From Acanthopleuribacter pedis (lineage in GTDB: Bacteria; Acidobacteriota; Holophagae; Acanthopleuribacterales; Acanthopleuribacteraceae), in NCBI RefSeq assembly GCF_017377855.1, contig NZ_JAFREP010000034.1, positions 41,248 to 105,247 on the forward strand: a stretch of 64,000 bases of DNA, read 5' to 3'. Made by a program: the position numbers and the translations under genes. Below are positions 26,896 through 35,264 of this stretch, in pieces; within the stretch, counting starts at the first letter, position 1; every line of letters starts with the position of its first letter. The notes under the pieces are model-generated. The model saw only the letters and a program-made list of their open reading frames with translations, did not search any database and was not told the DNA's origin.

Positions 26896-27224
26896 AGTTT
26901 TGGCGGGTGACCGGCGCGGATTGCTGCTCCGCGGCCAAGGTTACAAACTGTTACAAACAAGGGGTTAAGCGGGAAAGCGGTGGTTTTTGGACGGCGCCGA
27001 GACCCGCGCGGCTTGGGCAACTATTTAGTTTTGGGAACTTTGAGACGATCTTACAGGTAAAGTCTGAAAGACGACTTTTTGTGTGTTGCCTGTCACGCTG
27101 TGCTCGAAGGCGCCGGCTCTCCTTGGTGTCGCCATATTTTCACCACAATTCAACCGTAGTTTGTGTTGCAGATCACCGCCCCGGAAGCTTGCCCGGGTGC
27201 CTGTCACGTTGAGGAGACCGTCCC
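26896..27224. other. Intergenic region upstream of the peroxidase gene
   Basis: About 330 bases with no credible gene. It should hold the promoter of the peroxidase gene, but no box pair with good spacing was identified. Confidence 0.3.
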
Positions 27225-29057
27225 ATGAATCATTTTTTCCGTTTCTCCATTTTTTTTGCTTGCATTACCGCGCCACTCTGGGCCCAACCCGGCGGTGGAG
27301 GCGGCGGCCCGCTTGAGCCGTTACCCGCGCCACCCGTTCCCGTTGAAAACCCCATCACCACCGCCAAGACCAATCTCGGCAAAATCCTGTTCTGGGATGA
27401 GCAATTGTCCTCAACCAATACGGTCGCTTGCGGCACCTGCCACCAACCTCGTTTCGGCGGTTCCGACCCCCGTTCGCAAAACAGCGTTGCGCTGGCCACG
27501 AATCCCGGCTTCGACGGTTTGTTCGGCACCGACGACGACGTCATCGCCTCACCCGGTGTGCCCGTTAACTTCGCCGACGGCACCTATGGGTGGTCGTCTT
27601 CCTTTGAAATGTTGGAGCAGGTGACCAGCCGTAAATCGCCACCCGCCACCGACGCCGCCTACAGTCCCGAGCTGTTTTGGGACGGCCGCGCCGGCACGAC
27701 CCTGCTTGATCCCGATACCGGCAATGTGGTGATTGCCGACGGCGCCGCCTTGGAAAATCAAGCCTTGGGACCGCCGCTCAGCGACGCCGAAATGGCGCAC
27801 ACCACCCGCGATTGGGACGAGATCACCACCAAGCTGGCAAGCGCCCAACCCTTGGTGCTATCGCCCGGCATTCCGAGCGACCTCGCCGATTGGATCAATG
27901 GCCGCGGCTATCCCGAGTTGTTCTCCGAGGCGTTTGGTGATGACGGCATCACCGCGGTCCGTGTCGCCATGGCGATTGCCACCTACGAACGGACCACCTT
28001 TTCCGACCAAACGCCCCACGATCAGGACCTGCGTAACGAAATCAACCTGCCCCAGCAAGAACGCCAGGGCCGTCAGGTGTTTATCCAACGCGGTTGCGCG
28101 ACCTGTCACGGCGGTGCTACCTTCTCCGACAACAACTACCACTACATTGGTGTGCGCCCCAACGACGAGGACAACGGCCGTTTTGATGTGACCGGCAACA
28201 ACGGTGATCGCGGTCGCTTTCGCACCCCGGCCCTGCGCAACATCGCCCTGCGCGCACCTTACTTCCACGACGGCAGCGCGGCGACCTTGGCCGAGGTTGT
28301 CGAATTCTACGACCGCGGCGGTGACTTCGACGCGCCCAACAAAAACAACCGCATCGTACCGCTTAATATGAGCGACGACGAAAAAGAAGCGCTGGTGGCC
28401 TTTATGCAAAACAGCTTGACCGACGCCCGCGCCGCCAACGAAACCGCGCCTTTTGACCGTCCCACCCTGTTCATCGAATCCGACCGAAAACCCGTGATTC
28501 AAGACAGCGGCGTCGCCGGTAGCGGTGATTTCGTGCCCCGCATCCACGCCATCGAACCGCCTTTGGCCGGTAACCCCAGCTTCACCATCGGTCTGGACCA
28601 ATCCTTGGGTGGCGCCGCCGCTGTGCTCGTCATCGACGACACGCCGCCCGCCTCCGGCAGCATTCCCGCCGACGCCGCGTTTCTGCGCCGGGAAGTTACC
28701 TTGCAGGGCAGTGGTTCCGGGATGGGTTTCGGTTCCGTCAGCACCGCGGTGCCCAATGACCGACTGACGGTCGGCAACACCTATTACGCGCGCTGGTACG
28801 TCACCGACGCCGGCGCGGCCAACAGTCTGGCCGAAAGCGAAATCGCGGCCTTCACCGTGTTTGGTGAAGCGGTCCACAACGGCTGCCCCGCCGATCTCAA
28901 CATCGACCGCTCGATCAACGTGCTCGACATGGTTACCTTGATCAACGACATGGGTGCCTGTGAAGGCAGCTGTATCTCCGATCTGGACGGCAACGGCACG
29001 GTGGAAGAAGCCGATTTCAACATGTCCCTCGACGATTGGTTGACCTGCGATCTGTAA
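27225..29057 (+). CDS. Exported MauG/CcpA-type dihaem cytochrome c peroxidase with dockerin-like C-terminus
   Basis: 610 residues starting at an ATG with GAGGAG upstream. A signal peptide (FFRFSIFFACITAPLWAQ) leads to a Gly/Pro-rich linker and then the dihaem peroxidase fold: haem sites CGTCH (69-73) and CATCH (291-295), ILFWDEQLS near the first haem, and RFRTPALRNIALRAPYFHDG, the typical segment after the second. The family reduces peroxide or oxidises protein side chains in the periplasm. The last 60 residues carry two EF-hand/dockerin-like loops (ADLNIDRSINVLDMV and SDLDGNGTVEEADF), unusual for this family and similar to the tail of the HzsA-like protein nearby. The shared tail suggests common anchoring or assembly, which is inference. 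Confidence 0.88.
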   Translation: MNHFFRFSIFFACITAPLWAQPGGGGGGPLEPLPAPPVPVENPITTAKTNLGKILFWDEQLSSTNTVACGTCHQPRFGGSDPRSQNSVALATNPGFDGLFGTDDDVIASPGVPVNFADGTYGWSSSFEMLEQVTSRKSPPATDAAYSPELFWDGRAGTTLLDPDTGNVVIADGAALENQALGPPLSDAEMAHTTRDWDEITTKLASAQPLVLSPGIPSDLADWINGRGYPELFSEAFGDDGITAVRVAMAIATYERTTFSDQTPHDQDLRNEINLPQQERQGRQVFIQRGCATCHGGATFSDNNYHYIGVRPNDEDNGRFDVTGNNGDRGRFRTPALRNIALRAPYFHDGSAATLAEVVEFYDRGGDFDAPNKNNRIVPLNMSDDEKEALVAFMQNSLTDARAANETAPFDRPTLFIESDRKPVIQDSGVAGSGDFVPRIHAIEPPLAGNPSFTIGLDQSLGGAAAVLVIDDTPPASGSIPADAAFLRREVTLQGSGSGMGFGSVSTAVPNDRLTVGNTYYARWYVTDAGAANSLAESEIAAFTVFGEAVHNGCPADLNIDRSINVLDMVTLINDMGACEGSCISDLDGNGTVEEADFNMSLDDWLTCDL

Positions 29058-29060
29058 TCT

Positions 29061-29230
29061 TTAACCTAAGAAACGCGATAACTCGCGGTGATTTTAGCTA
29101 AACCTCTGGGCTGCAACGGTCTGTGAAAATGCTCACCGCACCCAGTGGGTGCGCTTCCGCTTTTCCCAAACCATTTCGCTCCAGATCTTTAGCCAAAATC
29201 ACCGCGAGTTATCGCGCTTCTTAGGTTTAA
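29061..29230. repeat. Family A dispersed element with long terminal inverted repeats
   Basis: A 170-bp element. The left arm (29061-29102) and right arm (29188-29230) are inverted copies about 42 bp long, differing by two substitutions and one inserted base; they share ACGCGATAACTCGCGGTGAT up to small changes. The centre contains the palindrome GCACCCAGTGGGTGC. The segment around TTTGGCTAAAGATCTGGAGC (read on the minus strand) recurs in inverted orientation at 63746-63882. It is non-coding and just after the peroxidase stop. It looks like a MITE. Confidence 0.75.
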
Positions 29231-29253
29231 CCCACCTATTAATCCTCGCAACG

Positions 29254-29288
29254 CGCGGTGTCGGAAGCTTCCGGCGCCGCGTTTTTTT
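29254..29288 (+). terminator. Rho-independent terminator
   Basis: CGCGGTGTCGGAAG pairs with CTTCCGGCGCCGCG (two G-U pairs), followed by seven T residues. It lies beyond the family A element and probably ends peroxidase transcripts. Confidence 0.75.
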
Positions 29289-29425
29289 GTGCGGGCCCAA
29301 GTGAAGCTGACTTGGGTGTCATTTTTTTTGCGTTTCACGGTAGGTTCGTGGAATGGCGTTCTGTTATACTGAGTCCGCATTCAATTTTTTACATAAGCCC
29401 TGAGCCGGCTTGTTGTGGAGGACCC

Positions 29426-30283
29426 ATGTCGCTTTTTGAGCAGTGCGCCATTAAAACCGAGGACGACTTTCCCCTGGTCGCCCGTTTCTTTGAGCCGGAA
29501 CAAGCCGCCGTGGGCACCATCGTCATCGCGCCCGCCATGGGGGTCGGGCAGAAGTTTTATCAAGACTTCGCCGAATGGCTTCAGGGCCAAAATTACCGCG
29601 TGGTGACCTTTGATTACCGCGGCATTGGTTTCTCGCGTTACGGTTCCCTGCGCGGCTTAAAGGCCGATATTTTTACCTGGGCCCAAAAAGATTGCGGCGC
29701 GGTTTTGGCCGAAATTAAGCGCCGCGGCTACGAGGACCCGCTGACGTGGATCGGCCACAGCCTCGGTGGTCAAATTCTCCCGCTGGTGCCCAACCACGAG
29801 ATGGTGCGCAAAATGGTCACCGTGGCCACCGGCAGTGGCTACTGGCGTGAAAATTCGCCGAGTCTCAAGCGCATGGTTTGGTGGCTTTGGTACTTCTTGG
29901 TTCCGCTGTCTCTGCCCTTGTTCGGCTATTTCCCCGGCAAGCGTTTTCGCAAGGTCGGCGATTTGCCGAAAGGCGTGATGGCGCAGTGGCGCCGTTGGTG
30001 TATGAACCGCGAATATTCGGTGGGTGTTGAGGGCGACGCCGTTCGCGACCTGTATGCGTCCGTGCAGCAGCCGATCACCTCGCTTTCCTTTGAGGACGAC
30101 CAATACATGTCGCTGCGCAATACCGAGTCAATTCACAGCTTTTACCGCGGTTCCGATTTATGCCTGAAACGCTTGAGCCCCAAGGATACCGACGGCCAAG
30201 CCATCGGTCATTTCGGGTTCTTTCGCGCCAAATTCAAAGAAAGCCTGTGGCGCGCGCACCTGTTACCTGAATTGCAGGTTTGA
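29426..30283 (+). CDS. Alpha/beta-fold hydrolase (COG4757-like)
   Basis: 285 residues. ATG 29426 follows GGAGG by four bases; an upstream extension lacks any start signal. Serine-hydrolase features are the oxyanion-type segment APAMGVGQKFYQDFAEWL, the strand VVTFDYRGIGFS, and the nucleophile elbow GHSLGGQ with Ser112. A C-terminal IGHFGFFRAKFKESLW would supply the histidine. A hydrophobic cap insertion (WWLWYFLVPLSLPLFGYF) suggests contact with a lipid or membrane substrate. It is predicted to be cytoplasmic, the substrate is unknown, and it has its own transcription unit facing the gene at 30444-30770. Confidence 0.8.
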   Translation: MSLFEQCAIKTEDDFPLVARFFEPEQAAVGTIVIAPAMGVGQKFYQDFAEWLQGQNYRVVTFDYRGIGFSRYGSLRGLKADIFTWAQKDCGAVLAEIKRRGYEDPLTWIGHSLGGQILPLVPNHEMVRKMVTVATGSGYWRENSPSLKRMVWWLWYFLVPLSLPLFGYFPGKRFRKVGDLPKGVMAQWRRWCMNREYSVGVEGDAVRDLYASVQQPITSLSFEDDQYMSLRNTESIHSFYRGSDLCLKRLSPKDTDGQAIGHFGFFRAKFKESLWRAHLLPELQV

Positions 30284-30443
30284 CCCGTCCTTTTCCCATA
30301 CAATCCTTGCCACCGGACAAATCACCCCGGGTGGAAACGGACGAAAACCGTTGTCACCCGGGCGTTTGTTCCCATCACACGGATCACACCGACGAAAAAG
30401 TCGGGGCGGTATGGCAAACCCAAAGGTGAAGCAGGGATGCGGG

Positions 30444-30770
30444 TTAGCCGGCCACCATTTTGACCAAACCGGAGAAGAAACCGGTTTTTTTGGCGGGTTC
30501 GGCCGTGATGTGCTTGCGGATTTCGCGAATGAGGAACTCGCGAGCACCGTTTTCGTTTTTGTTCAAATTGTACTTGGGGGCGCGCTCGCGCAAAAACTCT
30601 TCAACCGTGGCCAAGGTTTCCAGGCTGTTGGGCGAGGTGCCGATGCCTGCCAGGGCCTTGACGATCAATTTTTTGTTTTGTGGGGAATGCTCCAGTTTGA
30701 CGATGGCGAGGGGCTTGTTGGCGATAAGATACTGTACTTCACGCAACGTCAGCGTTTTCTTTGAACTCAT
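30444..30770 (-). CDS. Small protein of unknown function
   Basis: 108 residues. The ATG at 30770 has GGAGG about eleven bases upstream, a little far but usable. The protein is soluble, Lys-rich and mostly helical in character (LREVQYLIANKPLAIVKLE, TVEEFLRERAPKYN, REFLIREIRKHI), ending in a short hydrophobic/Gly tail (KKTGFFSGLVKMVAG). No family is recognised. It stands alone: it converges on the hydrolase gene, and more than 500 bases separate it from the ParA gene. Confidence 0.6.
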   Translation of the reverse strand: MSSKKTLTLREVQYLIANKPLAIVKLEHSPQNKKLIVKALAGIGTSPNSLETLATVEEFLRERAPKYNLNKNENGAREFLIREIRKHITAEPAKKTGFFSGLVKMVAG

Positions 30771-31316
30771 AGGGAACCAACCTCCGTGTGGCTTATGTGT
30801 TTGACATCCTTGTCAAAAAGACCTCTTGTCTTGCTAAAAACTATCGGGTCCGGTCATGAAAAAGTTGACACCGTGATGGTGAAAAAAGGTCGTCGAGGGG
30901 CAAGCCAAACCGCGAAATGCGCGGCCGGTGCCTGTTTACGGCGTTTCAAAAAAAACGAAAAATGCGACAAAGGGGCGGTCGAAAAAATGGGAACGACCCT
31001 TTGCGGCGAACCTCGATGTAAAATTTTCAGTTGTTTCTTGTTGTGTTGGTTTTCATGGAGGGCGCTATATATGGTAGTGTCATGTTCTGAAATGTCGATT
31101 TCAAAATCTACACTCAAGCGTCCTTGTCTTGGTTCACGGTGTTTTTGCCCGCCTCTTCCCGGGGCATCCACCCGATTCGCCCGGCCGGCATAGGTTTGAC
31201 CCGCTTGACGAGATGCGGCATGAATTCGTAACATGCGGTAACACCGCGCGGGGTCTCGCGCGCTGAGATGCCAAGTAGGTTTGGCACGCGGACGGCTTCG
31301 GTGAGGAGACAGATAC
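30771..31316. other. 546-base region without a supportable gene
   Basis: Open frames here lack ribosome-binding sites and have implausible composition. A TATATA at about 31068-31073 could be a -10 box for the ParA gene, but no matching -35 is clear. Nothing else was seen. Confidence 0.3.
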
Positions 31317-32081
31317 ATGCGACGAGTGGTTTTTAATCAGAAAGGTGGCGTTGGCAAGTCCAGTATCACCGCGAATTTGGCCGCGATTTATGCCTACCAC
31401 GGCAAACGCACGCTGGTGGTTGACCTGGATCAACAGTGCAACGCCAGCCATTACCTTTTGGGCAAGGAACGGGCGACCCGACCCGACAACGCGGCCGGTT
31501 TTTTTGAGCAGTTTTTGAGTTTTCGCCTGCTGTTGAAAAATCCCGAGGATTTTGTCGTTCAATCCGATTTCGAAAACCTGTCGGTGCTTCCCGCTTCGCC
31601 CGAGTTGGGTGACCTGCAAAGTCGCTTGGAACAGAAACACAAGATTTTTAAGTTTCGCGACGCCCTGCGCCGTCTCAATGAGCACTTCGACGTGATTTTG
31701 ATCGATACCCCGCCCGCGCTTAACTTCTACACCCTGTCGGCGCTTATTGCCGCGGAGCGTTGCCTCATTCCCTTCGATTGCGATCAATTTAGCCGTGAAG
31801 CCATTTATACCTTACTCAACAGCGTGGAGGAAATTCGCGTCGATCACAACGAACGGCTTAAGGTGGAAGGCATTGTCGTGAATCAGTTCCAACCGCGCGC
31901 CAACCTTCCCAAGCGGATGATTGAGGAAATGGAGGCCGAAAAGCTGCCCGTCCTCAAAACCAAACTTTCGAGCTCGATCAAAATGCGCGAAAGCCACGAA
32001 TCGGGGGTGCCCCTGATTCACATGGCGCCGAACCACAAGCTGACCCAGGAGTTTTTACAGCTTTACAAAGAGTTGGGTTGA
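31317..32081 (+). CDS. ParA/MinD-family ATPase
   Basis: 254 residues. ATG 31317 sits eight bases after GAGGAG. The deviant Walker A motif QKGGVGKSS (8-16, with the signature Lys9 and catalytic Lys14), the strand LVVDLDQQCNASH, and LIDTPPALNFYTL (Walker B region) identify a ParA-type dimerising ATPase. A C-terminal segment (KLSSSIKMRESHESGVPLIH) matches chromosomal and orphan ParA proteins. These proteins position DNA or large complexes on the nucleoid or membrane. No ParB, parS or origin gene is adjacent, so it is probably an orphan with a dedicated cargo not identified here. Confidence 0.88.
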   Translation: MRRVVFNQKGGVGKSSITANLAAIYAYHGKRTLVVDLDQQCNASHYLLGKERATRPDNAAGFFEQFLSFRLLLKNPEDFVVQSDFENLSVLPASPELGDLQSRLEQKHKIFKFRDALRRLNEHFDVILIDTPPALNFYTLSALIAAERCLIPFDCDQFSREAIYTLLNSVEEIRVDHNERLKVEGIVVNQFQPRANLPKRMIEEMEAEKLPVLKTKLSSSIKMRESHESGVPLIHMAPNHKLTQEFLQLYKELG

Positions 32082-32271
32082 GTTCCGCCGACGGCGCCTT
32101 CATCTTGGACGGACGCCGGTGCGCCCGCGCCCGCCCTTGAGGCGCTTTGACGGTTTTTCTCCCGGGGATCGGGAACAATGTGTTGGTAGCCGCGTACTTC
32201 CTTAAGTCGCAACGCGGTTTTTTGGGTAAACTCAGACATCAACGTCGTTGCAATGATCCAAGGGAGGAGCC

Positions 32272-33567
32272 ATGAAGGTCGCCTATCTCGCCGCCGGTGC
32301 CGCCGGTATGTACTGCGGGAGTTGTATTCGCGATAACACGCTGGCCCGGGAATTGAAAAAACAAGGCGTTGATTTGGTGTTGGTGCCGACCTACACCCCG
32401 ATGCGGACCGATGAAAAAAGCGAGGCAGAGGCGCGGGTTTTCTTTGGCGGTATCAATGTGTACCTTCAGGCCAAATCGTCCCTGTTCCGCCGCACCCCCT
32501 GGGCGCTGGACCGCCTTTTGGATCGACCGGGTTTATTGAATTGGGTGTCGCGTTTTAGTTCCTCTACGAGTGCCAAGGATTTGGGCGACCTGACCGTGTC
32601 CATGTTGGAAGGCGAGCAAGGACCCCTGTACAAAGAACTGCAAAAATTGGTGGTTTGGCTACGCGATGATTTCAAGCCGGACTTGGTTCACCTGACCAAC
32701 TCCATGTTGGCCGGCATCGGCGTCGGCATCCGTAAAGCGCTGGATGTGCCCGTGATCTGCTCGCTCCAAGGCGAGGAAATTTTTCTCGACGCCCTGATTG
32801 AACCCTACCGCGCCCGCGCCATGAAAGCGTTGCGGGCCCAGGTGGCCCAGCTCGATAGGTTGGTGGCCACCTGTGACGCCTACCGCGACGAAATGAGCGC
32901 GTACCTGCAGGTGGCGCCTGCCCAAATTGCCGTGGCCCGGTTGGGGATTGGTTTGGACGATTTTGCGCCCCGTTCCTGGGACGGCTTCGACGCCTCGAAA
33001 AGCCGGACCCTCGGTTTTTTTGCGCGGCAGTGCCCGGAAAAGGGGTTGGATCAGTTGCTCCACGCCTTTCAAATCTTGGCGCCGCAATTTCCCAACCTGC
33101 GCCTGCGCGTGGCCGGTTATCTCGGCGAGGGTGACCGCGCCTACGTGGAAGAACTCAAAAAGGAAAGTGCCGACCTCGCGCACCGCATCGAATGGTTGGA
33201 GGAATTGGACCGCGCCGAAAAAATTGCCTTCCTGCAATCACTCGATGTGTTTTCCGTGCCCGCGCCTTACCGCGATCCCAAGGGGCTCACCATTCTCGAG
33301 GCCATGGCCTGCGGTGTTCCGGTCGTGCAGCCCAACCACGGCGCCTACGTGGAAATCATTGAACACACCAACGGCGGCCGCTTGTTTCCCCCCAACAAAG
33401 TCGATGCCTTGGCCGCGGTGATCGCTTCCTACCTGCGCGATCCCAAGGTCATGCGGCGCGATGGTTTGGCCGGGGCCGAGGCCGTCGTCAACCACTACAG
33501 CGACCGCGCCATGGCCGACCAAACCCACCAGATCTACCGCCGCATTTTGGGGGCGCGCCGGGACTGA
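32272..33567 (+). CDS. Glycosyltransferase family 4 protein
   Basis: 431 residues from an ATG preceded by GGGAGGAG. The GT-B fold is visible. The N-terminal domain opens MKVAYLAAGAAGMYCGSCIR, an acceptor-side Gly-rich loop. The C-terminal nucleotide-sugar domain has LGFFARQCPEKGLDQLL and the E-x7-E signature in RDPKGLTILEAMACGVPVV. It is expected to transfer a sugar from a nucleotide donor with retention of configuration. The acceptor is unknown, and no polysaccharide genes surround it. It is predicted to be cytoplasmic or peripheral to the membrane. Confidence 0.85.
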   Translation: MKVAYLAAGAAGMYCGSCIRDNTLARELKKQGVDLVLVPTYTPMRTDEKSEAEARVFFGGINVYLQAKSSLFRRTPWALDRLLDRPGLLNWVSRFSSSTSAKDLGDLTVSMLEGEQGPLYKELQKLVVWLRDDFKPDLVHLTNSMLAGIGVGIRKALDVPVICSLQGEEIFLDALIEPYRARAMKALRAQVAQLDRLVATCDAYRDEMSAYLQVAPAQIAVARLGIGLDDFAPRSWDGFDASKSRTLGFFARQCPEKGLDQLLHAFQILAPQFPNLRLRVAGYLGEGDRAYVEELKKESADLAHRIEWLEELDRAEKIAFLQSLDVFSVPAPYRDPKGLTILEAMACGVPVVQPNHGAYVEIIEHTNGGRLFPPNKVDALAAVIASYLRDPKVMRRDGLAGAEAVVNHYSDRAMADQTHQIYRRILGARRD

Positions 33568-33689
33568 CGCAAACAAACCCCGGCACCGGCGAAGTTGGGG
33601 CTTGTCCGGCCCGCTGAGTGTGTTATTTTGTCGCGATATGTTCGATTCTCCACGGTGGAACGCCCCCGTTATGGATACAGGAAGGTACG

Positions 33690-34931
33690 ATGACAACCAA
33701 CAACATAAGCGACCTCCAAGCCCGGTTTGATGCACTTAAGGCCCAAAACCTCAACCTCGATATGACCCGCGGCAAGCCCGCGCCCGAGCAATTGGATCTG
33801 GCCAACGCCATGCTGACCATCGTGGATGCCGACAGCGCCCGTTCCGAGGCCGGTACCGATTGCCGTAACTACGGGGTTGTCGACGGCCTGCCCGCCGCCA
33901 AGGCGTTTTTCGGCGAATTCCTCGAGGCCCCGGCCGAGCAGGTTTTTATCGGCGGTAATGCCAGCTTGACCCTGATGCACAACACCGTCATGCGCGCCAT
34001 GTTGTTTGGCGTGCCGGGAAGCCCCCGTCCCTGGTGTAAAGAACCCGTGGTGCGCTGGCTGTGCCCCGTTCCCGGCTATGATCGCCATTTCAACATCTGC
34101 CGCGAGATGGGTATGGAAATGATCAGCGTACCCATGAACGACGAGGGGCCCGACATGGATCGCGTCGCGGCCCTGGCTGCCTCCGATGAAACCATCAAAG
34201 GGATTTGGTGTGTGCCCAAGTACAGCAACCCGACCGGTATCACTTACAGCGACGCCGTCGTCGACCGTTTGGCGTCGATGAAAACCGCGGCACCGGACTT
34301 CCGCATTTTGTGGGACAACGCCTACGCGCACCACCCGCTTTACGCTGAAAACGACAGCGTCAAAAACATCCTCACCGCCTGTGACGCCGCCGGCAACCCG
34401 GATCGGGTTTACCATTTCGGTTCCACCTCCAAAATAACCTTCGCCGGTTCCGGGGTGAGCGCGGTGGCGACCAGTCCCGCCAACCATGCCGATTTGATCA
34501 AACACGTCAAAATGGAAACCATCGGCCACGACAAATTGAACCAACTGCGCCACCTTCGCTTCCTCAAGGACATGGACGGCCTAAAGCAGCACATGCAGAA
34601 ACACGCCGACATCATGCGCCCCAAGTTTGAAAAGGTGGTTGCCATTCTCGAGCGCGATCTCGCCGACACGCCGGGTGTACGATGGACCACCCCGCGCGGT
34701 GGGTACTTCATCACCCTGGAAACCGCGCCGGGAACCGCAAAACGCGTGGTGGAACTGGCCGCATCACTGGGCGTGAAACTGACGCCCGCCGGGGCAACGC
34801 ACCCCAACGGCCACGATCCCGAGGACCGAACCATCCGCATCGCACCGTCGCTGCCCTCGCTGCCCGCGATTGAACAGGCCACCACCGTGATGGCCCTGTG
34901 TGTGAAGTTGGCCACCGCCGAAAAGGGTTAA
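33690..34931 (+). CDS. PLP-dependent aminotransferase, AspT/MocR-like (PF12897 type)
   Basis: 413 residues. ATG 33690 has AGGAAGG upstream. The fold-type I signature is clear: an N-terminal LDMTRGKPAPEQLDL, KYSNPTGITYS (177-187), Asp209 in WDNAYAHHP to contact the PLP ring nitrogen, and Lys248 in FGSTSKITFAGSG as the Schiff-base lysine. The pattern matches the subgroup of Corynebacterium AspT, an aspartate aminotransferase, rather than AspC. It probably exchanges aspartate and glutamate amino groups, though the substrate is not provable here. It is monocistronic and followed by a strong terminator. Confidence 0.85.
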   Translation: MTTNNISDLQARFDALKAQNLNLDMTRGKPAPEQLDLANAMLTIVDADSARSEAGTDCRNYGVVDGLPAAKAFFGEFLEAPAEQVFIGGNASLTLMHNTVMRAMLFGVPGSPRPWCKEPVVRWLCPVPGYDRHFNICREMGMEMISVPMNDEGPDMDRVAALAASDETIKGIWCVPKYSNPTGITYSDAVVDRLASMKTAAPDFRILWDNAYAHHPLYAENDSVKNILTACDAAGNPDRVYHFGSTSKITFAGSGVSAVATSPANHADLIKHVKMETIGHDKLNQLRHLRFLKDMDGLKQHMQKHADIMRPKFEKVVAILERDLADTPGVRWTTPRGGYFITLETAPGTAKRVVELAASLGVKLTPAGATHPNGHDPEDRTIRIAPSLPSLPAIEQATTVMALCVKLATAEKG

Positions 34932-34960
34932 CCCGGTTCCCAAACCCAATTGAAACAGCA

Positions 34961-34999
34961 AAAAAACCAGATCAAGCCCTGTGCCTGATCTGGTTTTTT
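34961..34999 (+). terminator. Rho-independent terminator
   Basis: AAAAAACCAGATCA, an eleven-base loop, then TGATCTGGTTTTTT: a perfect 14-bp stem with flanking A and T runs, 29 bases after the aminotransferase stop. Confidence 0.92.
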
Positions 35000-35264
35000 C
35001 TTTTTTGGGTTGCCCCTTTTTGGGTATCGCTTGCGCATGCTTTACCAAGATTTACCGGTCGATAGCGGAACTTAGCTTCTTTGCCTCACACTTACCGAGT
35101 TAGGGGGAAAGTCCTTTAGATCCTCGTGTTTCGGCCACTAAAAAGTGCGATACTGCTGAGGAGATCCCCTTTTCATCAACAGGGTTTTGCAATCCGGGTC
35201 GGGCAAACGGCCGGGTTTCAAACCGTTCCGACCGGCATTTCGGTGTTACCCCAAGGAGAAAAAA

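Noticed and set aside
30786..31193. A 135-codon open frame upstream of the ParA gene
   Set aside because: It has no ribosome-binding site and an odd Cys/Lys/Trp-rich composition, with no sign of a folded domain.
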